Of a stretch of 16,421 nt of DNA, positions 1-7,964 are shown piece after piece. The DNA is from Deltaproteobacteria bacterium (GTDB lineage: Bacteria > Desulfobacterota > Desulfobacteria > Desulfobacterales > JAUVGT01): the NCBI GenBank assembly GCA_030593645.1, contig JAUVGT010000052.1, positions 1-16,421 of the forward strand. Reading direction: 5' to 3'. The number at the start of each line of letters is the position of its first letter. Positions within the stretch are counted from its first letter, which is position 1. Made by a program: the position numbers and the translations under genes. Below the pieces are notes generated by a model. That model made no database searches and was not told the origin of the DNA. It was given only the letters and a program-made list of their open reading frames with translations.

Positions 1-1
1 G

Positions 2-277
2 GGAATGGTCGCCCCGTTTAAAACCGTTGACAGTGTCGTCAAATATATTCCTATTGTAGAAGGAATTTTAAACGGCCATCTCGTATCGATTCCTTTTAAG
101 GCAGATGGTAAATTTTCGAATTACAAGATCGTTGCCCTCCCCCCCGAAGAAGTCGGATCCCGTATTTTGGGGTTAATGAAAAAAACCCTCCGGGCTCCTA
201 TTGATATCATTCAGCCGAATAAAAAAAACGGTAAGAAAACTCAAGAAACAAAAGCAACAATAGAGAATCCAAAATAA
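2..277 (+). CDS. AsmA-like protein, C-terminal fragment (5' truncated by window edge)
   Basis: The reading frame is open at the left edge and ends at TAA 275-277, so only about 91 C-terminal residues are visible. The methionine at 5-7 is probably internal. The visible part has the pattern seen at the C-terminus of AsmA/DUF3971-type envelope proteins: an 'IPIVEGILNG' stretch, then 'VSIPFKADGKFSNYKI', then 'LPPEEVGSRILGLMKKTL', which is a short basic amphipathic region. A lysine-rich, charged tail follows. Family knowledge: such proteins are anchored in the inner membrane and span the periplasm, with a role in lipid traffic to the outer membrane. The family call rests on this short tail only. 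The gene converges on the murJ-like gene. Confidence 0.55.
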   Translation, partial: GMVAPFKTVDSVVKYIPIVEGILNGHLVSIPFKADGKFSNYKIVALPPEEVGSRILGLMKKTLRAPIDIIQPNKKNGKKTQETKATIENPK

Positions 278-334
278 ATTCAGGTATGGCGGGAAAATTC
301 ATCGGAGAGAATGGGACTGTCAGGCGGAGTAAAT

Positions 335-373
335 AGATCGATGCAAAAACAGGTGATATCCTGCCATCGATCT
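335..373. terminator. Hairpin between two convergent genes, possible terminator
   Basis: AGATCGATG at 335-343 pairs perfectly with CATCGATCT at 365-373. An inner CAGG (350-353) and CCTG (360-363) form a second short stem. The hairpin lies in the gap between the AsmA-like gene (ends 277) and the minus-strand murJ-like gene (ends 388). There is no clear T-run on either side, so intrinsic termination is only a possibility. Position is the main support. Confidence 0.4.
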
Positions 374-387
374 GGTGCGTTTAAATT

Positions 388-1968
388 CTAACTCTTTTCA
401 TTTTTCATCTTGAACTTATCCACGATCCTCTTAATCAGTTCATTGATCTCATCAATTTTAAAAATTGTTCCGGCAGATACCAGTAATACCACAAATACTG
501 TACCAGTGATAACCGAAACCAAGAGACTGCCCGTCCGCGTTGTAATATCAATCCCGTGGAGCATCGCGGTTTTAAACCACTCAAGAAATATGCCGATCGT
601 AAGGCTGATAATAAGAATTTTTATATAAAAGAAAAAAACTTTACGGCTTTCCCTATTTTTACTTTTCCTGCTCCATAAACCATATAACAATATTACCTGT
701 ATGATTACTGACAGTGAAACGGCCAATGCAATCCCTTTTGTGCCCATAATTCGCATTGCAAAATAATATATGGGAATACTTAATAAAACCACAATAGTCA
801 GAAAGATTGCCGGAAAAAGTGTATCCTGCATTGCATAGTAGCCTCTTACAACCACAGTTTGTGCGGAAAAAGCAAACGCGCCAATCAGAAAATAAAAAAG
901 TGTTTGAGCTGTTAAATCTGTTGCAGCTGTATCAAAGCTGCCATGTTGATAAAGTGTTAAGATGATCTCATGCCTGAGTACCATTAGTAGTATGGAAATG
1001 GGTATTACAATAGCTATAATACGTAAAATATTGTTCAAGAGTTTATTTGCTTCCGGTAAATTTTTCTCTGCGATCATTCTTGATATAAATGGATACATGG
1101 CCATTCCAATAGCCTGACCAAAAAATCCTGCGAGCATGAGCATAATTCTATAACTGTAGTTTAAACATGAAATACTGCCGCGGGACATATAAGATCCAAA
1201 AAATTTAAAAAATATTTCCGTAGAAAACATCATAGGTAACCCGATCATAAAAGGGAGTGCCAGCAGGAAAAAATTTTTAAAATCAGGATGTTTGAAAACA
1301 AATAGCCATTTAAACTTCATGCCAACCATTCTGGCCCCATAATACTGCACAACAAAGTTACCAATAAAGGCCCCGGCAAGAACGCCCCAGGAAAAGCCCT
1401 CCATTCCCCAACGTGGGCCCAATAACAGACCTCCTCCAATGATCCCAAGATTATATAAAAGAGGGGCCAGTGCGGGAATAAAAAATTTTTCTTTAGAAAA
1501 TTGTACCGCCATTAATAATCCGCCGGCAAAAAAGAAAAACTGGGCAGGCATAATAATCCGCGTCATCTTAATTGCAATTTTTCTGTATTCAGGCTCTTTC
1601 AATCCCGGCGCAACGACAGATATAATTTCGGGTGTAAAAATAATCGCGATAATAATAAGTACCAGTACGATCCCCCCGAAACAGGACATAATCACTGAAA
1701 ATGCTTCCCAACCTTTGTCTTCCTCCTTCTCTGTAAGGTACCGAGTAAAAATTGGGATAAATATCATCGAGAGAAATCCACTGGCCACAATATGATTGAG
1801 TATATCAGGAATCATAAATGCGACCAGATAAGCATCGACTTCGCCGCTTGCTCCGCCGATATTAGCCATAGCCATTTCCCTGAAAACACCTATGACACGG
1901 CTCAAAAAGACCGATGCCATCATTATAAATGCCGCGATTCCGACTTTTTTATATAGTGATTTTGACAT
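388..1968 (-). CDS. murJ: MurJ/MviN-family lipid II flippase, divergent
   Basis: The protein has about 526 residues with many hydrophobic segments over most of its length, fitting the 14-helix MOP/MATE fold of MurJ (E. coli MurJ is 511 residues). MurJ moves lipid II across the inner membrane for peptidoglycan synthesis. Recognisable signatures are 'LSRVIGVFRE' (R24, R30), 'VDAYLVAFMIPDIL' with D45, and 'YSYRIMLMLAGFFGQAIGMA' with R274, matching R18/R24, D39 and R270 of E. coli. The usual RR pair after the 'PNLL' motif is replaced by N58-H59, which is unusual. The ATG at 1966-1968 is preferred because the family starts a few residues before the SRVxGxxR motif. An upstream in-frame ATG at 2008-2010 would add 14 residues. 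Neither start has a Shine-Dalgarno. A paralogous polysaccharide flippase is the main alternative. Confidence 0.85.
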   Translation of the reverse strand: MSKSLYKKVGIAAFIMMASVFLSRVIGVFREMAMANIGGASGEVDAYLVAFMIPDILNHIVASGFLSMIFIPIFTRYLTEKEEDKGWEAFSVIMSCFGGIVLVLIIIAIIFTPEIISVVAPGLKEPEYRKIAIKMTRIIMPAQFFFFAGGLLMAVQFSKEKFFIPALAPLLYNLGIIGGGLLLGPRWGMEGFSWGVLAGAFIGNFVVQYYGARMVGMKFKWLFVFKHPDFKNFFLLALPFMIGLPMMFSTEIFFKFFGSYMSRGSISCLNYSYRIMLMLAGFFGQAIGMAMYPFISRMIAEKNLPEANKLLNNILRIIAIVIPISILLMVLRHEIILTLYQHGSFDTAATDLTAQTLFYFLIGAFAFSAQTVVVRGYYAMQDTLFPAIFLTIVVLLSIPIYYFAMRIMGTKGIALAVSLSVIIQVILLYGLWSRKSKNRESRKVFFFYIKILIISLTIGIFLEWFKTAMLHGIDITTRTGSLLVSVITGTVFVVLLVSAGTIFKIDEINELIKRIVDKFKMKNEKS

Positions 1969-2051
1969 TTTATTTTTTATTCGTGATGGTTTTTCAATCC
2001 ATAGGGGCAATGATAAAAATAATAATACTTTATCTATGCGTCCAATAAATT

Positions 2052-2079
2052 ATTATATTTTCAGCATATTACCTGTTCA
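2052..2079 (-). promoter_or_regulatory. Candidate promoter for the murJ-like gene
   Basis: Read on the minus strand, TGAACA (2079-2074) is followed after 16 bp by a perfect TATAAT (2057-2052), in an AT-rich stretch about 85 bp upstream of the preferred start. The -35 match is only 4 of 6, so this is tentative. Confidence 0.3.
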
Positions 2080-2145
2080 TTCACAATTATTTAATTTGCG
2101 CCCATTATGGCACAAATAACCCTAAAAATAAATAAGCCCAATCAT

Positions 2146-2175
2146 TTCATAGCAAAAAGTACATTTATTTATAAT
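2146..2175 (+). promoter_or_regulatory. Candidate promoter for the perM-like gene
   Basis: TTCATA at 2146-2151 (4 of 6 to the -35 consensus) is followed after 18 bp by a perfect TATAAT at 2170-2175. A leader of about 80 nt would precede the ATG at 2263. The 1969-2262 gap is strongly AT-rich and serves the divergent murJ-like and perM-like genes. I see no small gene in it. Confidence 0.35.
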
Positions 2176-2262
2176 AATTCATTTTGAAATCAGCTAAAAA
2201 ATGGTAAGCAATGAAAAAAGAATAAACGATTTCGTTATATACGCATAAGTTAAGGATATTAT

Positions 2263-3360
2263 ATGTTTCTATTTATTCGCGAATGGCTTGACCGGCGTTT
2301 TTCTGATCCCCAGGTAGTGATTCTGGGTTTTCTGCTTGTATCAGGATTTATTGTTATCTTTCTCCTGGGTAATATGCTTATACCGGTCTTCGCCAGCATT
2401 ATTATTGCCTACCTGCTTGAAGGTATGGTCGGCTGGCTAAAATATCTTCGATTACCCCGCATTGCTTCTGTCATGATTGTTTTCTCATTTTTTATGTCCT
2501 GTTTTGTACTGATTATTATCTGGCTGCTGCCCCTTTTATCCAGACAAATCGGACAACTTCTACAGCAGCTGCCCACAATGCTGGCCACGGGCCAAAATGC
2601 GCTGATGGGCCTGCCTGAACGTTATCCGGATTTTATTTCCGAACCGCAGATCAAACAGATTCTCGATTTTCTGACAAGAGAACTGACCACCCTGGCGCAG
2701 CACATCCTTACACTCTCCATAAAATCGGTACGCGGCCTTATCTCTATTCTTGTTTATCTTATTCTCGTCCCTCTCCTGGTTTTCTTTTTATTAAAAGACA
2801 AGTTCAAAATTATCGAATGGGTAAAACAATTTCGACCGGACAACAGAGGGTTGGCAACTGAAGTATGGCACGAAGTAAACTTGCAGGCAGCAAATTATGC
2901 CCGTGGTAAAGTCTGGGAAATCATAATAGTTTGGGCGGTCACTTTTGTTACCTTTACCCTTCTCGGGATTCAATTTGCGCTGCTGCTCTCATTATTTATC
3001 GGTCTTTCCGTACTTGTTCCCTATATCGGTGCGACAGTTATGTTTTTACCTGTGGTTTTAATCGCCTATTTCCAGTGGGGCTGGGGTTCAGATTTTCTCT
3101 ATACATTAATCGCGTATACCATTATACAGATACTTGATGGTAATCTCCTGGTTCCCCTTCTGCTCTCAGAAGTCGTTAACCTGCATCCGATCGCGATCAT
3201 CCTGGCTGTGCTTATCTTTGGCGGTTTATGGGGAATATGGGGCCTTTTTTTTGCGATACCCCTTGCGACACTTGTACACGCTGTAATAAAAGCGTGGCTG
3301 AATAAACATGTTTTAAATAAAAGTGAAGAAGATGTGGAAGATGTGAGTGATCAATTTTGA
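2263..3360 (+). CDS. PerM/AI-2E family transporter
   Basis: This 365-residue polytopic membrane protein has the AI-2E_transport (UPF0118) architecture: an N-terminal pair of hydrophobic helices (about 19-60), a third near 65-90, an amphipathic soluble segment of about 90-150, and a C-terminal membrane block. The block ends in the family signature 'NLLVPLLLSEVVNLHP' followed by 'GGLWGIWGLFFAIPLATLVH'. Family members include exporters and Na+/H+ antiporters, so the substrate cannot be read from sequence. AAGGA at 2252-2256 lies 6 nt before the ATG. The TGA stop at 3358-3360 is made partly by the first two bases of an inserted palindromic element. Without that element the frame would stop at the same codon with TAG. 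The gene probably began an operon with the next two genes. Confidence 0.87.
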   Translation: MFLFIREWLDRRFSDPQVVILGFLLVSGFIVIFLLGNMLIPVFASIIIAYLLEGMVGWLKYLRLPRIASVMIVFSFFMSCFVLIIIWLLPLLSRQIGQLLQQLPTMLATGQNALMGLPERYPDFISEPQIKQILDFLTRELTTLAQHILTLSIKSVRGLISILVYLILVPLLVFFLLKDKFKIIEWVKQFRPDNRGLATEVWHEVNLQAANYARGKVWEIIIVWAVTFVTFTLLGIQFALLLSLFIGLSVLVPYIGATVMFLPVVLIAYFQWGWGSDFLYTLIAYTIIQILDGNLLVPLLLSEVVNLHPIAIILAVLIFGGLWGIWGLFFAIPLATLVHAVIKAWLNKHVLNKSEEDVEDVSDQF

Positions 3361-3517
3361 CGGTTTCGTAAAAAGTCCAACTTCTGCGTTGTGCTGCATT
3401 TCGCAATCATTCAACGTACTATAAACGTACTATAAGTACGCTTCATGATTACAAATTTTGCACGCCTTGAATTTGAACTTTTTACGAAACCGTCTCATTC
3501 GGACTTTTTACGAAACC
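3359..3517. mobile_element. MITE-like palindromic element with 9-bp flanking direct repeat
   Basis: The left arm GACGGTTTCGTAAAAAGTCC (3359-3378) is inverted at 3475-3494 with one mismatch. A second inverted copy, GGACTTTTTACGAAACC, lies at 3501-3517. The interior is also an imperfect palindrome: CGTACT near 3415-3420 faces AGTACG at 3435-3440, with further matching around 'CAATCATT' and 'ATGATTAC'. ATCAATTTT flanks the element at 3350-3358 and 3518-3526, as expected for a target-site duplication. Three of these bases could instead belong to the right arm (CCATC versus CCGTC), giving a 6-bp duplication and a 162-bp element. It has no coding capacity. I remember similar TTTCGTAAAAAGTC repeats from Desulfobacterales, but cannot verify that here. 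If transcribed, it would fold into a long hairpin between perM and the activase gene. Confidence 0.75.
3413..3434 (+). repeat. Tandem 11-mer inside the palindromic element
   Basis: AACGTACTATA occurs twice head to tail (3413-3423, 3424-3434) at the tip of the palindrome. One CGTACT would pair with AGTACG at 3435-3440, so the second copy looks like a local duplication in the loop. Confidence 0.65.
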
Positions 3518-3546
3518 ATCAATTTTAGCAGGAAAGGTTATAATTA

Positions 3547-6500
3547 ATGTTTCAGTCTGAGAATAAGATCCACAGGAATAAAAAAATCAGATCTCTCGGC
3601 ATTTGCCTTGGTGCGTCCACGATCTCAATAGTCCAGCTTGAACTGGACACTAGAGAGGGGTCGGCCCATGAGACAGAAATGAAACCCCGTATTGTTGAAT
3701 ATTCCCTGCAAGCGCATGAAGGTAACCCGAAGAATATTCTTATGTCTTCCCTGAATGGGTTGAATCCCGGCTCCTTTGACAGGATTGTTGCCACAGGCCG
3801 CAAGTTTCGTGATTTTATCAATCTGACCTCAATCCCCGAACCGGAAGCGGTTGAACTGGCATATCGGCATGTAAAACCAGAAAATGTCTCATGCCCTGCC
3901 ATCGTATCAGCGGGCGGTGAAACGTTCATGATTTATGTTCTTAATCATAATGGACGGATTTCAAATGTGGTAACTGGTAACAAATGCGCATCAGGTACAG
4001 GTGAATTTTATCTGCAGCAGCTTCGAAGAATGGATGTATCCCTTGAAGATGCATCACAATGGGCGGACACAAAAGATCCATATGTTGTATCCGGACGATG
4101 TTCTGTATTCTGTAAATCAGATTGCACCCACGCTACTAACAAGGGTACCCCAAAATCAAAAGTGACTGCCGGATTGTGCCGGATGATGGCCAGTAAAATC
4201 CTTGAATTACTTAAAAAGATAAAGCTTCAGGATATTATGATCATAGGCGGTACCGCGCGCAATACATTGATGATCGATTACTTGAGCCGTGAAATACCGG
4301 GTTTGATTGTTCCCGGGCAGGCGCCCTATTTTGAAGCGCTTGGCGCGGCTTTGTGGGGTCTTAAAAATAAAAGTGCGGAATTTCCCGGTTTTTCCGATCT
4401 ATTTATAAAAAAAGCAACGCCATTTGATACACTTCCACCTTTAAAAGACTTTGAAAACATGGTGGAATTTAAATCCATGGAATATAATGAAGTCAGGCCG
4501 GGTGATGAATGTATACTCGGTATCGATGTGGGTTCAACAACCACAAAGGCGATATTGTTACACAAAGACAATCGTGCAATGCTCGCCTCTGTTTATCTCC
4601 GAACCAACGGAGACCCGGTGGGTGCCTCACGGCAATGCTATTCATCAATTCTAAATCAAATCGAAAAAAATATTGACCCATCACAAATATCCATTTCCGG
4701 CCTTGGTGTTTGCGGGTCCGGCCGCCAGATTACCGGTCTTCATGCCCTTACAGACGGAATCATAAACGAAATCATCGCCCACGCTACGGCTGCGGTCTAT
4801 TTTGACCCGAAAGTGGATACACTTTTTGAAATCGGGGGCCAGGATGCCAAGTATACTTATATTACAAATTCAGTTCCGTCTGACTACGCGATGAATGAAG
4901 CATGTTCAGCCGGTACAGGCTCGTTTTTAGAGGAAGCCGCGTTTGAAACGCTGGGTATAAAAACTGAAAATATCGCACCCGTTGCGCTGAAAGGAAAACG
5001 ACCTCCGAATTTCAATGACCAGTGCGCGGCATTTATCGCGTCTGATATAAAAAACGCGATTCATGAAGGGATTGACCATGAGGATATCGTTGCGGGTCTC
5101 GTATATTCTATCTGTATGAATTATGCAAATCGAGTTAAGGGCAACCGGCCTGTGGGCGAAAAAGTGTTTATGCAGGGCGGTGTCTGTTATAACAGCTCGG
5201 TCCCGCTGGCCATGGCAGCACTCACAGGAAAACCGATTATTGTTCCGCCGGAACCCGGCCTTATGGGTGCGTTTGGAGTCGCACTCGAAGTTAAAAAGCG
5301 TATTGAAATGGGGTTAATGAAAGAAAAAGAGTTTGATTTAAAGATTTTGGCTGAAAGGGAGGTTAAATATAATAAGCCTTTCATATGCCGGGGAGGAAAA
5401 CAAAAATGCGACAGGCGATGTGAAATTGCCATCATTGAACTTGAAAATAAGAAATACCCGTTCGGAGGAGCCTGTAACCGTTACTACAATATTCGAAACA
5501 AAGTAAAATATGATGCGGGAAACCTCGACCTGGTTCATGCCAGGCAGGAACTGGTATTTAAAAACCATCACACAGAACCAGCAAACATCAGTGTCAGTAA
5601 ACATTGTGACAGGATCGGCATCAACAGAAGTTTTGTAGTGAATACCTACTATCCCCTTTATGCTGTTTTTTTCAAAGAGCTGGGACTTGAAACGGTTCTT
5701 CCGGATACTCCCAGCCCGGAAGGTATTAACCAGAAAAACGCAGCCTTCTGTTTTCCGGCTGAACTGGCGCATGGTTTTTTTCATTCACTCCTGTCCATGA
5801 AAAATCCTCCGGAATATCTATTTATGCCTCATTTTAAATCCATACCTGCACAAAATGGAAATTCAAGTTCACAGGTATGTCCCTTTGTTCAAGGTGAAAC
5901 GTTCTTCCTTCAGGCAACATTCAGGGAAAAACTCGATGCTTTAAAAGCGAATGGGACAAAGGTCTTAAGCCCTCTGATTAATTTGAAACATGGGTTAACA
6001 CAGGCAAAGCAGCCGTTACTCGAAACGGCTGTCCGGATCGGCAAAGATAGAAAGGCCTCAGAAAAAGCATTTGAAATGGCAATATCCGCTCAGGAAAAAT
6101 GCTTTGATGATATGAAGAATAAAGGGGAGCAGGTTTTGGCTGAACTTGAATCCCATCCGGACGAAGTCGGTATTGTGATATTTGGCAGGCCTTATAATGG
6201 GTTTGTGGATGAAGCGCATATGGGTATCCCCCGAAAATTCGCGTCCCGCGGGGTTCGTGTGATTCCTCTCGATTTTATTCCTCATGGAGACAATAAGGCC
6301 AAACGTCACATGTATTGGGGCATGGGTCAGCTGATTCTGAAAACCGCGAGATTTGTAAAAAACCACCCACAGCTTTTCGGTACTTATATCACCAATTTTT
6401 CATGCGGCCCGGATTCGTTTATTATCGGATATTTTCGGGATATCATGGGACAAAAACCGTCCCTCACGTTAGAACTTGACAGCCACACAGCAGACGCGGG

Positions 6501-7938
6501 CATTGAGACCAGGATCGAAGCTTTCCTCGACATCGTATACGCCTACAGGCAGCTTACTGCCCAAAAAATGATCGTACCCGAAAACAAAACATTTACATCC
6601 GCGAAAACCGTAGTCAACAATCATTCCCAATATGTGATCACATCGTCAGGAAAGAAACTTTCTTTGACAGATCCAAGAGTCACTCTGCTCCTCCCGTCAA
6701 TGGGCCGTATTTCCACGAATTGTCTGGCAGCCGCGTTTAAAGGAAAAAATTTTAACGTGGTGCCATATCCTCCGGCAAGTGAAGCTGAACTTAAAACCGG
6801 CCGTGCCAATACATCCTGTAAAGAATGCCTCCCCCTGATACTAACCACCGGAACACTCTTAAATTACATTCGACATAAAAGACGACCCGATGAAATAGTC
6901 ATATATTTTATGGCCGGCGGTTCAGGACCTTGCAGGTTCGGTCAATACTCGATTTTCATGGAAGACCTTGTCAAGAGGCTGGAAATCCCGGATGTTTCTC
7001 TGCTATCCCTGTCATCAGAGAATGCGTACGCGGGACTGGGCCATGATTTTGAGCGCCGGTGCTGGTGGGCCCTGGTGGTGTCGGATGTCATGGAGGATAT
7101 CAGGTCAATGCTGCTCACCAATGCCAAAGATACAGAGTCTGCAACAGCTGTATTTGAAACGGAATTGGATTCAATTATTGGTATACTGGAAACAGGAAAA
7201 TTTTCTCAAGTGGAACGCCAGCTTATTAAAACAGCCATGCGGTTTAAGAACATTCCTCTTAACCGTCCACCTGATTCAGTACCTGTAATTTCCCTGGTCG
7301 GTGAAATTTTTGTTCGGCGGGACTCCCTGTCCCGTCGAAATATTACGGAATATCTGGCTGAAAAAGGGTATGCTGTCATATGCTCACCGATTATAGAATG
7401 GATGAATTATGCTGACTATCTTGTAAATAAAGGTTTATCAGAGTACGATGTGACAATTCTTGAAAAAGTGAAACTTTTCCTGAAAATAAAATTCAAACAC
7501 CGATATGAAAAGCGGATAAAAGCGGCCCTGTCATCTTCAGGCCTTGTCCACGCGGGACCCATAAATATTAAATCGATTATAAAAACCGCGGCACCTTTCA
7601 TATCATCCAACCTGACCGGTGAAGCCGTACTAACGGTAGGCAGCTCTCTCTCCGAAATCGCATCATATGCCTGCGGAGTCATTGCCATTGGTCCGTTCGG
7701 CTGCATGCCCAATCGCCTGTCCGAAGCCATTTTGATGGAAATCATGAACAAGAAAGATAAGACCGCCTCAGATCCAAAAAATAAATCGCTGCAGGCGATT
7801 TTAACGAATTTTGAAGATCTCCCGTTCCTGGCCATTGAAAGTGATGGATCTGCTTTCCCGCAGCTGATCAATGCCAAACTCGAAGCATTCTGCCTGCGGG
7901 CCAAACGGCTTCATGAAAGGATGTATACTTATAATTAG
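3547..7938 (+). CDS. Fused acyl-CoA dehydratase activase/HgdB-like protein (tandem BadF/BcrA ATPase domains plus DUF2229)
   Basis: This is a 1463-residue soluble protein. Residues about 15-275 are a first BcrAD/BadFG domain with 'NKCASGTGEF' (C147) and 'GRCSVFC' (C185). Residues about 322-590 are a second, with 'GIDVGSTTTKAILL', 'EIGGQDAKYTYI', 'NEACSAGTGSFLEE' (C453) and 'DQCAAFIASD' (C493). A Cys cluster follows (C614, C621, C625, C643), then a DUF2229 region about 694-870, then an HgdB-like part about 870-1463 with 'GRPYN', 'CKEC' (1091-1094) and 'GSGPC' (1129). Family knowledge: HgdC-type activases are homodimers that hold one [4Fe-4S] between subunits, using two Cys from each, and drive electrons into dehydratases with ATP. 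Here both halves carry the Cys pairs, but the first lacks the Asp of the phosphate motif ('GICLGASTIS'). The physiological substrate of these long fusions is unknown to me. AGGAAAGG (3530-3537) sits 9 nt before the ATG. The UMF1 transporter gene follows after 26 bp. Confidence 0.87.
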   Translation: MFQSENKIHRNKKIRSLGICLGASTISIVQLELDTREGSAHETEMKPRIVEYSLQAHEGNPKNILMSSLNGLNPGSFDRIVATGRKFRDFINLTSIPEPEAVELAYRHVKPENVSCPAIVSAGGETFMIYVLNHNGRISNVVTGNKCASGTGEFYLQQLRRMDVSLEDASQWADTKDPYVVSGRCSVFCKSDCTHATNKGTPKSKVTAGLCRMMASKILELLKKIKLQDIMIIGGTARNTLMIDYLSREIPGLIVPGQAPYFEALGAALWGLKNKSAEFPGFSDLFIKKATPFDTLPPLKDFENMVEFKSMEYNEVRPGDECILGIDVGSTTTKAILLHKDNRAMLASVYLRTNGDPVGASRQCYSSILNQIEKNIDPSQISISGLGVCGSGRQITGLHALTDGIINEIIAHATAAVYFDPKVDTLFEIGGQDAKYTYITNSVPSDYAMNEACSAGTGSFLEEAAFETLGIKTENIAPVALKGKRPPNFNDQCAAFIASDIKNAIHEGIDHEDIVAGLVYSICMNYANRVKGNRPVGEKVFMQGGVCYNSSVPLAMAALTGKPIIVPPEPGLMGAFGVALEVKKRIEMGLMKEKEFDLKILAEREVKYNKPFICRGGKQKCDRRCEIAIIELENKKYPFGGACNRYYNIRNKVKYDAGNLDLVHARQELVFKNHHTEPANISVSKHCDRIGINRSFVVNTYYPLYAVFFKELGLETVLPDTPSPEGINQKNAAFCFPAELAHGFFHSLLSMKNPPEYLFMPHFKSIPAQNGNSSSQVCPFVQGETFFLQATFREKLDALKANGTKVLSPLINLKHGLTQAKQPLLETAVRIGKDRKASEKAFEMAISAQEKCFDDMKNKGEQVLAELESHPDEVGIVIFGRPYNGFVDEAHMGIPRKFASRGVRVIPLDFIPHGDNKAKRHMYWGMGQLILKTARFVKNHPQLFGTYITNFSCGPDSFIIGYFRDIMGQKPSLTLELDSHTADAGIETRIEAFLDIVYAYRQLTAQKMIVPENKTFTSAKTVVNNHSQYVITSSGKKLSLTDPRVTLLLPSMGRISTNCLAAAFKGKNFNVVPYPPASEAELKTGRANTSCKECLPLILTTGTLLNYIRHKRRPDEIVIYFMAGGSGPCRFGQYSIFMEDLVKRLEIPDVSLLSLSSENAYAGLGHDFERRCWWALVVSDVMEDIRSMLLTNAKDTESATAVFETELDSIIGILETGKFSQVERQLIKTAMRFKNIPLNRPPDSVPVISLVGEIFVRRDSLSRRNITEYLAEKGYAVICSPIIEWMNYADYLVNKGLSEYDVTILEKVKLFLKIKFKHRYEKRIKAALSSSGLVHAGPINIKSIIKTAAPFISSNLTGEAVLTVGSSLSEIASYACGVIAIGPFGCMPNRLSEAILMEIMNKKDKTASDPKNKSLQAILTNFEDLPFLAIESDGSAFPQLINAKLEAFCLRAKRLHERMYTYN

Positions 7939-7964
7939 AGCGCAAGAACAAAAAGGAAAATCAA

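Noticed and set aside
2011..2262. Small genes in the AT-rich gap between the murJ-like and perM-like genes
   Set aside because: Frames there are short, lack ribosome-binding sites and overlap the divergent promoter area.
3359..3517. Reading the palindrome as a simple intrinsic terminator of perM
   Set aside because: It has no T-run after the stem, a large interior, a third arm copy and flanking direct repeats. These fit an inserted repeat element better, though partial termination remains possible.
7416..7904. Minus-strand frame of 162 codons opposite the 3' end of the activase gene
   Set aside because: It is a shadow of a long conserved coding frame, with no start signals.
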